Below are positions 1-11,500 of a stretch of 64,000 nt of DNA, piece after piece (position 1 is the stretch's first letter; each line of letters begins with the position of its first letter). The stretch spans positions 541,001-605,000 of the forward strand of contig JACVVK020000166.1 of the NCBI GenBank assembly GCA_018292915.2. Reading direction: 5' to 3'. Origin of the DNA: Batillaria attramentaria. Its lineage: Eukaryota; Mollusca; Gastropoda; Batillariidae. The position numbers were made by a program, and so were the translations under genes. Under the pieces are notes generated by a model. The model ran no database searches. It saw only the letters and a list, made by a program, of their open reading frames with translations, and was not told the origin of the DNA.

Positions 1-69
1 AAAGCTACACATCAGAGAGAGAGAGAGAGAGAGAGAGAGATCACGATCGGGCTTTATGCAATAACTTAC

Positions 70-138
70 CTCATCATCAAGGAAATCAAGGTACTCTCTC
101 TGAATATCACGGAGACGCTGATCAATTTCAACAGCCAT
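70..138 (-). CDS. MCM3: DNA replication licensing factor MCM3, first coding exon (gene continues off the left edge)
   Basis: MCM3 is one subunit of the MCM2-7 replicative helicase loaded at origins in G1. Only the first coding exon is inside the window. It reads 23 residues from ATG (138-136, minus) to a consensus donor (GTAAGT at 69-64), ending in phase 0. The peptide has the N-terminal MCM3 pattern QREYLDFLDDE, which matches the start of animal MCM3 proteins (human: QRDYLDFLDDE). The intron runs to base 1 and beyond and contains a (GA)n tract at about 11-40. The gene is divergent from TSEN34, with 318 bp between the two start codons. The short exon limits certainty, but pattern, start and donor agree. 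Confidence 0.83.
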
Positions 139-209
139 TTTCCTGCGTTTTTCTCCTCTGAAAAACTTCGATTCTAGCCCGGCTTCCACGTTACTACACA
201 AAGCACAAC

Positions 210-223
210 TTTCCGCGCGAAAG
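210..223. promoter_or_regulatory. E2F-like site
   Basis: TTTCCGCGCGAAAG is nearly palindromic and matches the E2F/DP core (TTTSSCGC) on both strands. It lies about 75 bp upstream of the MCM3 start codon. Confidence 0.55.
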
Positions 224-224
224 C

Positions 225-247
225 GATCACGTGATCAATTTTCCCGC
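225..247. promoter_or_regulatory. Palindromic E-box followed by a second E2F-type site
   Basis: GATCACGTGATC (225-236) is a perfect palindrome around the E-box CACGTG, a MYC/MAX or USF/TFE class site. TTTTCCCGC (239-247) follows after two bases and matches the E2F consensus. Function is inferred from motif and position. Confidence 0.5.
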
Positions 248-456
248 GGTTGTGAAGATGTACTTTTCCCACTTTTTGTCCTTTCACAAAGCTTTAAAAA
301 AAAAATCTGCATGACGTCTTTACAGCACTTACACGTGTAACTTTGAATAAACCGTTATGCTCAGCTGTATGATATGCAATTCATCAGCTTTGAAGTTTTT
401 AGTGTAATTAGTTTGGAGATCATTACAATTAACCGGAAGTGTCTTTTGTTGACATC

Positions 457-3400
457 ATGGCTTCCAGGGCGCACGAAGGCCAAGAGAATTCACACGTTTT
501 GTCTGATTTAGAGCAAGAGAATAAAGTTCAGATCTATCTTGTGAATGGAAAAGCAACAGTCTGGAACGCTGAAGGTTTCTGGCCGATTTTCTTTTGGAGG
601 AACACCTCGCATACATTTTACGGAGGGGGAGGGGCGTACACGTGTATATATATATAATACACAGTACGTGTGTGTGTGTGTGTGTGTGTGTTTGTGATGG
701 CTACACTGGGTAAACTATAAAAAAATCAAGAGAAACCTGCACTGAATGTGATTTAGTATGATGCATGAAGTGGAAGTGCGTATGAAAACTAAATCACCCG
801 TTATGTTCTTTTGCAGATGTGGTGATGCTTCGCGAACACTTCCGCATTGTTGGTGTTCTAGTCGGGTGTTTACCCAGAGCCCCACGGCAGAACATACACC
901 TGGGGCTACCTCTTGAACTGATGCCAGAGGAGACAAATTTGCTGCTGGAAAAAGGTAGTGATCTGGGTTGGTGAGAAACAAAATAACAATTCTTTATGGG
1001 TGTTTTGGTGGGGTTTTTTGTTGTTGTTTTTCTCTTTTTTTCCCCTTCTTTTTTGGAGGGGGGTGGGGGGTGTTTTTGTTGTTGTTGTTGTTGGGGTTTT
1101 TTATGTTTGTTTTTTGCCACATTACCAAAAGGAGACAAGAAACAGTAATGTGGCATAAACTGGAAAATGTAGCCCTGTTGGTGGTGGTGGTGGTGTTTGT
1201 TCGTTTTTGTTGTTGTTGTTGTTTTGCACTAGGTTCCTGATGATAAAATCAATTTCATGTTAGTGAGAACAGTCAGTGAGTCACTAATGACTGGATGACA
1301 CTTGATTATCTGCAGGTTTTGCTGAGCTGGTGAAGGAGAAGGCAGCCTCACCAAGATCTGTGGCTGAAAGGGTGAAAGCCATTGATGCTGCAAGAAGAGC
1401 GAATTTTAAAGAGCAGGTAACTTACAAAAGACTGTCAAAGTGTGTACTTGAGTCTGAGACTATTGTCAGACAAATCTTAGGTCACCTACAGTTGTCTTCT
1501 GCGAAACATAGTAATATTAATAATGATATAGTTTTTTAGGAGCGCAATATCCCAGCAGATGCTGGCTCAAAGCGCTTTACATTAAGCTTAAACACAAACA
1601 CACACAGCCACACACACTCAAACAAATCACTTTCATAAGTATACGGCTGGGCTCCCGATAAACTGTGCAAACTAAGTCGGGGGTTGGAGTGAGTAGTACA
1701 GCTGGAGCTGCGCAAGCAACAAAGGCCATCCTGCGGCTAATTCACTACTCGCCACTACCGACCCCCGTAGTGTACTGGTTAGCACTTTGGACCATGGACC
1801 GGGAGACCTGGGTTCAAATCCCAGCCAAGGCAAGTGGGATTTTTCCTACCTAGCCGGCTCCTACCCAGAGCGGGTGTGCTATGGGCCCAATGGGGAGGCT
1901 GTTGCCACACAGCTGAGATTTACCCACTTCACGGGTGCGGCTTAGGGGGTGCTTCCCTTTGTATGACACGTATTATGATGTGGATGATTACATGGCCGGC
2001 ACCACAGGTGCTGTAGTTCCCGGGCCTTGTGAACGCCAGGATATTTATGACAGGAAGCGTGGAATGCGGCCCTGTCCACAGCCCCAAACCCCACGGACCT
2101 CCATAGCATCATCTTACCATCATCATCATCTCCACCATCTTGCATAATAAAAATTGCCCCAGCTTCTGAGCCCTCCATGGATTCCACCCATCACCTGGGA
2201 GGAACACCACAGAAAGAGTTGGTGCAGAAAAAAAGAAAGAAAAAAGTTTAAACACAAACACACACAGCCACACACACTCACACAAATCACTTTCATAAGT
2301 ATATGGCTGGGCTCCCGATGAACTGTGCAAACAAAGTCAGGGGTTGGGGTGAGTAGTACAGCTAGAGCTGGGCAAGCAACAAAAAACATCCTGCAGCTAA
2401 TTAACAACTCACCACTCACTTGCTATTTCACTGAGTAGGAGAGACAGCAGACTGGAAGTAGCTTGGTTTTAAAAACTGTGAAAGGCGAAGACTGACAGAT
2501 ATGTAGAGGAAGTGAGTTCCAGACTCTAGGCACCTGAAACTGGAAGGACCTTTTGCCGAAAGTAATCTTCACACAGGGGATGGTGAGAAGTTTTTCAGAG
2601 CTAGACCGTAGCCATGGAATAGGTGTGTTTCAGATTTTAAGGATAGAACTAGAAGTTAGCTCACTGACATTGTGGTGCCCTTTCTTTCCACAAAGCAAGA
2701 GCTCTATCACGAAGACAGGCGGAGAGAAATGATGAAACGGCTTCCGCTGATCCTTGAAGGAAAGAAGGCCAAACGTAAACGTGTCCTCGCTGAAGCTGGG
2801 GAAGCAGACATGTCAGCTGAAGATGATTCTGTTGCGGATGAGATCACAGTTGACAGCTTACCAGTAACAGTCACTGCTGAAAAACACATGCTTCTGCAGC
2901 TCTTTACTGGTATGCTTTTGAAATTATGTGCAGATCGTATTAGTAAAATGTATGTTGGAAAAAGTGGAAGAAAATGTACTTTGGTTTTATTGAATATCTG
3001 AAATGGGTACAAAATTGATGAAATGATTGTGCATTTCACTGACTGTTTCCCAAACCGGGCTTCCCATTTTCCCCCACAGTTTTGATTAAGTTTGTTAAAA
3101 TTGAGACAAAAAACTGTTGCATACTGTACAAGATTTTACCATTTTAAATTCTATCTCAGTTTAAGCTCTGTAAAGTTCTGTGCTGTTATCACTCGCCCTC
3201 AGGATTTTGTTTTTATGAATGAGAACTCTTAATACTTGCAGAACTTTGGCCTAAGGATTTTGATGAAAGGCTTTAGTGGTGGAAATGTTACATACTTGCA
3301 TCAAGGTTTTATACTACTGAACTGCATTGCTTATATATTCAAACATTAATTGATCTATATATCAAAATTTACTCTCCAAATCAGAAAACCCATGGACGAG

Positions 3401-4244
3401 GGAGACAGAAAACGCAGCAGGAGACTGGCAGTTCCCTACAACAGAAGCGGAGAAACTCCGCTGTGCTGTCTTCAGAGACCTGTGGGAAAAGGAATATTTC
3501 CTTACATCAGGACAGAAATTTGGAGGAGACTTTTTAGCATATCCAGGTGAATTTTCAATGCATCTTATATGAGCATGGGGAAAATCATCTTTTGGGCTTA
3601 TACGGACTATGCTGACGAATACTTGGCAAAGTCAAAGGGAATACAATTCCTTTATTCACCAGTTCTCTTGATGATTCAGTCAGTGATCATTAGCTGTGCT
3701 GCTGCTAAAGTCTTATGGATAGTCAGATAAGCTTTCATCTGTTGAAAGAACTGTTCTATTTTAGCTGTTATCTTTCACATGGCCATGGACCACTAGTCTT
3801 AAAAAAAAAAAAAAAAAAAGTCATTCATTGTAAAGAATGATTTGAAGAGGATATGTACTATGTACATGTATCATATGACCACTGTGCGTCATCTTTTTTT
3901 TCTTCTTCTCAAGGGCATTGCTGTGTTTCTGCATAATTTTGCTTGAGTGTTTTAATAACTTAAAGCCACGCAAGCAATGAAAACCGTTTTGCAGATACTT
4001 ATAATTTCAATCAGATTTTCACACCACTCTGCGTTTCCTTCTGTCATGGTGAACAGGTGATCCATCAAGATTTCACTCCTTCTACATCGTCATATGTGTT
4101 GACTTTAACAAGCAGTTGCCTGCCCTTGACATTGTTTCCATGGGACGCTTGGGCTCCAATGTTCGGAAGACTGTGTTGCTTGCTTCAACAGACTATGACG
4201 GAAGTGTGAAATATACATCCCTTCAATGGACAGGATTGTCCTAG
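457..4244 (+). CDS. TSEN34: tRNA-splicing endonuclease subunit SEN34
   Basis: Catalytic subunit of the nuclear TSEN complex, which cuts pre-tRNA at the 3' splice site. Six coding exons: 457-574, 817-954, 1316-1416, 2696-2909, 3385-3546, 4057-4244. All junctions are GT-AG and phases agree (1,1,0,1,1), giving 306 aa against 310 in human. The N-terminal lobe shows VNGKATVWNAE and, in exon 2, LPRAPRQN...LGLPLELMPEE, both diagnostic of SEN34. The C-terminal nuclease domain has the expected triad: Tyr243 (in LAYPG), His251 (RFHSFY) and Lys282 (NVRKTVL). The middle (about 105-205) is the usual variable, charged linker. The chosen start is the first ATG; the same frame is open to a GTG at 439. The gene shares a promoter with MCM3. 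Intron 3 carries a SINE, and a non-LTR remnant lies about 270 bp past the stop. Confidence 0.93.
1590..1757 (+). repeat. ~170 bp direct repeat, left copy, flanking a SINE
   Basis: The block begins TAAACACAAACACACACAGC and ends at CTCGCCAC. It recurs at 2248-2420 with about 10% divergence, and a tRNA-derived SINE sits exactly between the copies. It lies in TSEN34 intron 3. The region just before (1540-1588) resembles the 'ggctcaaagcgcttta' end of SINE family 2. Confidence 0.7.
1762..2247 (+). mobile_element. tRNA-derived SINE, family 1, near full length
   Basis: The head is tRNA-like, with a B-box-like GGTTCAAATCC (1811-1821) and the preceding 'gtgtactggttagcac' resembling an A box. The body contains 'cttcctgt'/'aggaagcgtgga' and 'ggacctccatagcatcatc' segments. 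It ends in an A-rich tail after 'gttggtgcag'. Other copies in the window: 14640-15177 (minus), 25070-25370 (minus, truncated), 53812-54228 (minus) and 55253-55463 (plus, truncated). It lies in TSEN34 intron 3. Confidence 0.75.
2248..2420 (+). repeat. ~170 bp direct repeat, right copy
   Basis: Second copy of the block at 1590-1757, starting immediately after the A-rich tail of the SINE. The length is far beyond a normal SINE target-site duplication, so a segmental duplication must have preceded or accompanied the insertion. Confidence 0.7.
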
Positions 4245-4509
4245 CACAAGCTGTTGTAGTATTGTGTGAGGGAAATAGTTTTTGTAATGTGCTGTGCTCA
4301 AGTTTCTGCTGTGACAGTTCAAGAACTCTGCAGCCAGAAGATGAAGTGAATAGGAGAAACTAGACACTTGTGTGGACACACATACACACACACACACACA
4401 CACACAGAGGCAAGTCCTGACTTCGGCTGTCAGTGCACATTTGCCTCATCTGAGACGTGAAAGGTGTCTATGACTGTGAAGCATTTGACCTGTATTATGA
4501 ATGATGCCT

Positions 4510-4970
4510 TCAGCATGTACAGAATGTGGCTGCAACAATTGTCTCCCGTTTCCAAAAAGACTGACCATATCACACCTGTCCTCAAAGATCTCCACTGGCT
4601 TCCAGTCAAGCTTCGCATCGACCATAAGCTTCTCTCCTTGACTTTCTCCTGCATTCACGGCACTGCTCCACCATATCTGACTGAGCTCATACCACTCTAT
4701 AGACCTTCAAGCAGCCTAAGATCTTCCCAGTCCAGACTTGCTGTCCCAGGTTACTATGACAACACAAACAAGAAACGCTCTGGTGCACGGGCTTTCAAGA
4801 GTGCAGCTCCTTGCCTCTGGAACAACTTGCCAGCTCACCTCAAGTCGGGTTCTGCGTCAGTCATGACCTTCAAGAGGAACCTCAAGACACACCTTTTCGC
4901 CGTGAGCATGCTTACTGCATGGAGGTTTTTTTCGTAGCGCTATACAAATGGCGAATCATCATCAATTATG
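4510..4970 (+). mobile_element. Non-LTR retrotransposon 3' remnant (CR1/L2-type RT C-terminus)
   Basis: The plus strand encodes the conserved C-terminal region of CR1/L2-like reverse transcriptases: KTDHITPVLKDLHWLPV, then ARAFKSAAPCLWNNLP and FKRNLKTHLF. A simple 3' tail follows ('ggcgaatcatcatcaattatgaatgg'). Only the last ~150 codons survive, typical of 5' truncation. It lies about 270 bp downstream of the TSEN34 stop and may be part of its 3' UTR. A diverged relative is at 40916-41570. Confidence 0.75.
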
Positions 4971-6648
4971 AATGGTTCTTTACTTGGGGGGTTCTCCTTG
5001 CTGCATTCCTATGGGTCTTTGGATTTTGAGGACTGAGTGAGTGTGAATTGTATGTGTCTGTTCAGGAAACTGATCTATGAATCTGGCATCACATGTAATT
5101 GTAATTGCATTAAAAATGCTATGTAAAATGACATGTTGGTATGATCTATGGCTCTACATCTTTTTGCCACGAAAGGTCGTTTTCCACACTCTTCTGTTTA
5201 CAGCATAGTTCAGCAGTAATTGCTTTAATGCTACCGAATGCTTTGCATTTGAGAAACACATTAAACATAAACTTGCCCACACACACATCCAAAAAACCAC
5301 CAGAACACTTGTGTGACTTTAAAATAACTTGTTCCTTTTTTCGCAAATTTATATATATTAAAAGTGTGAACACTTCGTGGTGGATATGTACATGCAGCAC
5401 CACAGAAAAATGTAATACTTTGAAATTTTCATGCAGCATGTCTCACAACCAGTAGTTCAATTCTCAAAAATACACACATGCATAGAACTGCATAGTATTT
5501 GTACTCAATGATCAGATATGGCATATTGGGCCATGAAAAGCCACCAGGAATTTTTCGTCCGTTTAAAATAGTTTGTATATATAACTTGATACTATTGACA
5601 GTTGTATAGTTCATGTTAATATTATAATGTGTTAAAAATTAATGCCTAGAAACGCTAAGACACCATTTTCAAATTTGTACCTAAAATAGAAATGATAATC
5701 CTAAAAGTTCTCATGTGTATTGGCATCACACTGACCAGATCCTTATGTAACTGTGCAAGCAGTGTATACATGTGCATCAGTTACACGAAAGTAAACAGTC
5801 ACATGCACCTTCAAGTATCCAGACACAGTGAAGTATTACCAGCATTTGTTTGTTTTAGTCTTCAGTAGCCCAAACTGCTGCAGTAGTGCAAGATACATAC
5901 ATGTACCTCAAAATAAGTTGTGGGCCAATCAGAATCCAGTTTCCGTCAAAACCGAATCATTCCGTGCGCTCTCAATATCGGATCATTGAATACTATAGTT
6001 GTTTGTAAACTTCCACACATTACGAAATGCAAAGTGGTGGTCACCAAAGATAACCAACAACCTTGTGTTTTTGCGTGCACACATAAATGTGTGAGAGAGA
6101 CAGACAGGAAGTGAAGAGGGAGAGAGAGAGATCAGGGAGAGAGAAGATTTTGGCACAATCATCTTCGAAGAAATCTGTTAATACTTGTACTAATATTGGA
6201 TCTAGACATTCACCCCCCTGCTAGTGCTACTGATGAGCAGTAACACTGCAAAAGAAACCTGACACAATATCAGACTTCAGACAGCTGTTGTGGAGCTTGA
6301 CGTGACAAGTGATAAATCATAATTGAATTTGATTCTTCAGAAGTACATGTACTTCGGAAGTTCAGTGGAGATTCCACTGGAATGTGAAGACAGAGTGACA
6401 GACAGGCTTAACAGAACATGCGTATACACACATCGCACGTGCAGATTTAGTCTAATATTGCACAACAAATAACAGGTAGGGGAAGAGAGCGGAGTCAGTC
6501 ACTTGCTTGGCTGGTTTTAAAGTTGCACAGACAGAGAGAGGTGGATAGTACATGTATGAGTCTATGACATGATAACAAAAAGAAAATTGGAACAAATAAT
6601 GAATGCTAAACCAACCAAACATTAAATCTGCACCCACAGAAAGATACC
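4971..6648. other. Gene-free spacer after TSEN34
   Basis: I see no gene here. It is AT-rich with short (CA)n runs and a purine tract at about 6090-6145. No clear poly(A) signal can be tied to TSEN34, although ATTAAA occurs near 5107. Confidence 0.4.
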
Positions 6649-7353
6649 AGGGGCCTAATTCACATTGTGGTGTTAGGTCCCTAGTCTGGTGTTAGGTGTA
6701 TCACCTTGTGTTTGTGGGAAATTCTGGAATTCACGAGCATGTGTAAGGCTATAATCCCCACCCCCCCCCCCCCCCCCCCCCCCCCCGGGTCTATTTTGGT
6801 GTTTTGGGAGGGTTAACTTCCCTAACATAGGGATAAGGCAGAAACCTTGGTGTTTCTTGCGGTTTAAATCTAAATTTTAACTGTGATCTTCCCTGGCTCC
6901 CTCGTGGTTACTCCTTCGTTCGTTGGCCAAACAGTGACAGCTGGCCATATTTCAGATGTTTGGGTTTTTTGTTTTGTTTTTTTACTGCATGGTTGCTGGC
7001 CGAAAACAGTTGTTTTTTTTGCCATCCATTTCCGATCTCCTCTAACATTGCTGTAATTTCTTGATCAGCGAAATTTGCTCAGACTTGATTTGTCACATGC
7101 GATGCCATTTTCCTTTGTTTGCGGACGTGGAAGGAAAAGACTGGGCAGTGTACACATGCGCAGTCCACCGCATACCTGAGGGAGTCCCCTTGGTTACAAA
7201 TAGCGATGCTGTAAAAGCCATGATAGCTATCCCATGGCCTGTCCGTCCAACGTGAATTGGAACACAAAAGACGTGACAGGCAGAGGATAGCTAACACGGT
7301 GCTAGGCCTATCCTGGTGATAAAGTGTAACACCGCAACGTGATTTAGGCCCCT
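6649..7353. mobile_element. MITE-like element, ~705 bp, with 'aggggcctaa' terminal inverted repeats
   Basis: The left end AGGGGCCTAATTCACATTG and the reverse complement of the right end, AGGGGCCTAAATCACGTTG, match over about 27 bp with few changes. No transposase is visible inside. A poly-C run lies at about 6761-6786. The termini resemble PIF/Harbinger-type MITEs, but I could not confirm a 3 bp target duplication, so the class is tentative. Confidence 0.6.
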
Positions 7354-8521
7354 CTAGACTAGTGCCACCAATATTAAAATCGGTGTAAACTGTTGCAGTA
7401 AACAAGATGCTGGCAGAAATGACCTGCATTCAGTAAACTTGAGTTTTTTCAGTTTCTGTAACCCGTTGCACATTCAGCAATATATTGCATTGCATGCTGC
7501 CTGTGGAGCAATGAACTGTTCAACAAAACAAATTTGAAATGGAATGCCCTCAGTATGCTCAGTCAAGAGAAACACTGCAACCCTGTACAACATGAGATGA
7601 ACTCCCCTTTGACAACAGCTTTAGGAGCATTTTTGCGCAAAGCAGGACTGACAGTGCTACTGCTTTTTGCGAAGTTCCCTTTGCACAGAAAAGTGCTGGA
7701 CGGCCAATTCTTAGTCCTGTGCATGCTCAGAAAACCTTTGTCGTGACACTATTTTGAGCACCTCACAATTCTGACAAGACCACATTTGATTCTAATGCTG
7801 GACTCGCATATAAAGCAGACCCAATTGCAAAGCCACTGTACACTCTGCCACAAGAATCTCTTATTTTGACAGACACTTGTCATTGATATGGGTGCAGTTT
7901 CTTGTGTGGCAGTCAGTATTACATGTACAGAGCTGTTCTACTGAACGCAGTGAACTGCTTGTTCCCATTCATATGTCAGGTGAAGTTTGTGAGGTCGCTT
8001 GTCAGCATTTAGCAGAGATCACACAACACTTTTTGTTCTTGAGTTCTGTTCCAACGTCTACTCCAATCAATAAAATTTGATGTTCAGCACAACTGTAACC
8101 TGAATGTGCTGATAGTTTCATTGAGATGCACTGCCGATATATTCAGGGATGGCCAGCCAGTGCCAAGAAGTTTTCCTATTAAGTGCATGTTCCAGCCAGG
8201 GCTTGATGTGGCTTGGAAATGGCAAGATCTACGGGCACTTTCATGAGCAGATATCTGGGGATGACCCATGAGTTGAACTTTAAGACAGTGTCGAGTCAAT
8301 GTCCTGCTCATCAAATCAGGCTGTCAGCCTGCTCAGTACCTTGGGCCAGCTTGAGCCTTGTATGCTGGGACACAGCTATGGTACAGCAGGTTTATCAGAC
8401 TGTTTATTACTGCGGACCAGCTCAAGCCGTGTACAGGGTGAGCTCAGGTAACCTGTCTCTTACAGCTGTGTGGCTGCCTTGCTGCAATGTAAGCAGGAAC
8501 TCACTGACAGGTTCATCACCA
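7354..8521. other. Spacer between MITE and FBXO5; FBXO5 3' UTR at its right end
   Basis: No gene recognised. A minus-strand AATAAA at 8408-8403 lies about 115 bp past the FBXO5 stop and is a plausible poly(A) signal. A plus-strand AATAAA lies near 8070 with no gene assigned to it. Confidence 0.4.
8403..8408 (-). terminator. Candidate poly(A) signal of FBXO5
   Basis: AATAAA on the minus strand, about 115 bp past the FBXO5 stop codon. Assigned by position only. Confidence 0.4.
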
Positions 8522-11500
8522 TCATAATCTCTTGAGATTCTTTCTGCTTTTCTTGCTGCCTACTGAGTCTGTCTTCGACTTCTTGACCAGGATGGGGGCG
8601 CATGCATTGGGGTAGTGGTAAGGTGCAAAGCACTTGGTGCAAAAGTCAGACTGGCACTGGAGGCTGAGGCACTGGCCGCGGTCCTGACCGGCTAATAGTT
8701 TGGCCACCGCGTGGCACTTTGGGCAGTGACGCAGCTTTTCCTCCCACCTCAGGTTCTTGCGTTCCTATGAACAAAAAGACATGACTTACATGAGTATTCA
8801 CGTGTACAGTGTGCTCCACAAAGGACAAAATTAGAGTCCTTGGATAAAGCATGGTTACTTACAGACAATGGTGTACATGTATGTATGTACATGTATCCAT
8901 AGTGCACTTGCAGATCTGTAAAAAAAAAAAATCTAACATCTGGCCACACAAAATCATGCACAAATTGCATTCCATTTTTTTTAAATCTTGGTTTAGAGGA
9001 CAGCACATCTGCAGGCGTTTGGTCATGTGTAACTATGGTCCATGCACTTCACTCAGTGATAGTTAAGAAGTAATACACTGTAAGTGTGGAACAGTATGTC
9101 AAGCATCCGTACACTTATAAATTATATTATACTAGCAGAGTACCCGGCTTCGCTCGGGTATACATGTATACCAATTTACTTGTTATTACTTGTCTAGGCT
9201 CATGGCAAATTTGGTGGCAATCGGCTGTCTCGTTTGGACGCCAACCCCTGACACACAGACGCTAGCCGCTTATTACATTTCAAACACTATTTGTTTCAAA
9301 ACTAAATTCAGAATTAATTTCACCAAACTTGATAGACTTTATTTTGTTTCTTTATCCTATGTTCTCCCCCAAGTGTCCATCTAGGCTCTTGTTCATGTGT
9401 GTCTGTGAGTCTCTTTTTTCCTCCCCACCCCACTCTCCCTCTCTGTCTTCCACCCCCCCCCCCCCCCTCACACACACGGCGGGCGTGTATGGATGACGTA
9501 ACCTACGTCAGATTTTCAGTGACGTGAGTTTTAAAGAAAATGACATCACAAAAGATCATTGTTCGATCTTGTGCGTGTGTTTGTTTGGGGCGCGTGCCGT
9601 GCTTGCGTGGGATGCGTAACCTACGTCAGATTTTCAGTGACGTGAGTTTGAAAGAAAATGACATCACAAAAGATCACCTGTGTTCGTTCCTGTATTACTG
9701 ACTTCCCCTGTCTCGATCTCGCTCTTTTAATATTGCCATTTCTTTTGTATAATTTCACCAAACTTGACTTTATTTTGTTTCTTTATTGCCTATGTTCTCC
9801 CCCAAGTGTCCCTCTAGGCTCATGGCAAATTTGGTGGCAATCGGCTGACTCGTTTGGACGCCAACCCCTGACACACAGACGCTAGCCGCTTATTATATAG
9901 ATTAAGTTACTTAGAAGTTAGATTTAGAGTCAAGTCAAGTGTATGAGTGAATGTAATTACGATACCTGGTCATATAATGAGGAGTAGACAACTGAGGTGG
10001 GCGCTATTGAGATTCTAGCCCCTGTGAGGTCCACTGGTTGAATTTCTGCCAATTGCCCTGAGGAAGCTGTCAGTGCCCGCTTGTGGCTCCTCAGTTTGCT
10101 TGGGCTGACTTGGTTTTCCTGCGTTTTGTAAACAATACACTCACTTTACTTCAGTTGTACACTGAATGAACGCGTGGAGAATGACACATTAGTGATTGTT
10201 TGAAGAATGGTAATAAGGCTACATACAGATCTATCTGTTCATGAGTTGCTTAAATACTGAAACTTTAAATTTAAGTTTATCTTAATAATGTGTGCTGTTG
10301 GACTGTCGTATTTTCGGAAGTATGACCCCATGTACGTACTCTGGCCTTGCAAAGGTAAAGAGGAAAATGTTCCCATCTTCATGTTATCTCTCTCAATTTC
10401 AGTTTTGTTTTGGTTGTTGTTTTTTTCCGTTTTTTTGTTTGTTTGTTTTTTCTTGTTGTTGTTTTTGAGTTTTTAATTAAAAAAACAAAAGACGACTTTC
10501 CCAGCATGAGCTTCTCCACTCCTCGTCCACCGCTCAACAGTCTCTCCACTGGCGTACAGACGATCTGGGACTCTGGGTGACATTTAATAAATTCATCGCT
10601 TCTGGCGTTCTGCAGATGAAAGCATACCTTGCCCATATCCTCAGGCACAGCAGGTGCAGTCGTGTACTGCTGGTGAAGATGGTGTGCCACATGGTTCCGC
10701 AAACACAGCTGGCGCCACTGCGAGCTGACGAGGCACATCCTGCACACAGATACATGTATGATTCACTGTGTACTCATGAGCTTGAACAAACAACAAAGCA
10801 AATTTAAGTAATAAATTTATACAACTAAACCTAATTGCCACCCCCTATTTCCTTTAATTAGGCATTCAAAGTGTTTACCAATTTTAACGGGCAGACCTGG
10901 TCTTAATGTTGAAAAGCAGAAATCTGCCACTACTGCCAGACGGTGAAAATTTCTGCCCCTGCATTACTGTATAACACAATCGCCATTGGGGAGGTGGTGT
11001 AACTTGATTTGAGCAAGAGGAAAATTGGCACGCATTTTACACTTTCCCTGCACAAAAAATTCAAAAATGAGTTGGGCCAAAATTTCCCAACAAGAACTCA
11101 GTGAAGGACATGTGTACAGTGTAGAGCTTGTCATTATTAATATTATCAGCACAAGTTACTGTGGCCTGTATGCATGGTATCATTGGTGCACGTTTCCGGG
11201 CACCAACACAGTTTATCACTGGACTCACTTTACTACATCCACAGGAAGCAGGTAGGGTAAAAGGAGGGTGATCACATCAAGGCCGTAAGTGTGAAGCTCC
11301 ATGACCAAGTCCACTTTCTCTACCCCTATCCTGCGCCCTATCAACTTGCTAGGCACAGGTGGAGAGAAGTGCCTCAGTGCATGATTAAAACTTTCCACAA
11401 GCTCCGCATGCTGACTAGAACCGTCTAGCTCTATACTCTTGGACGCAGAGTGGTATGCTTCATCTGTGTGGTCCTGAGATTCTTCGTCTTCCCAAATGGA

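Larger units (their letters stand above)
139..456. promoter_or_regulatory. Probable bidirectional MCM3/TSEN34 promoter
   Basis: This is the 318 bp gap between the divergent start codons of MCM3 (minus) and TSEN34 (plus). It contains an E2F-like near-palindrome TTTCCGCGCGAAAG (210-223), a second E2F-type site TTTTCCCGC (239-247), and between them a palindromic E-box GATCACGTGATC (225-236). MCM genes are classic E2F targets, so the sites fit cell-cycle control. No TATA box is obvious close to either start. Promoter function is inferred from position and motifs. Confidence 0.6.

Noticed and set aside
4464..4937. 157-codon open frame downstream of TSEN34
   Set aside because: It is the C-terminus of a CR1/L2-type reverse transcriptase with its 3' tail, a truncated retroelement, not a host gene.
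7061..7255. Small open frames inside the MITE at 6649-7353
   Set aside because: No similarity to a transposase, and both strands are open by chance.
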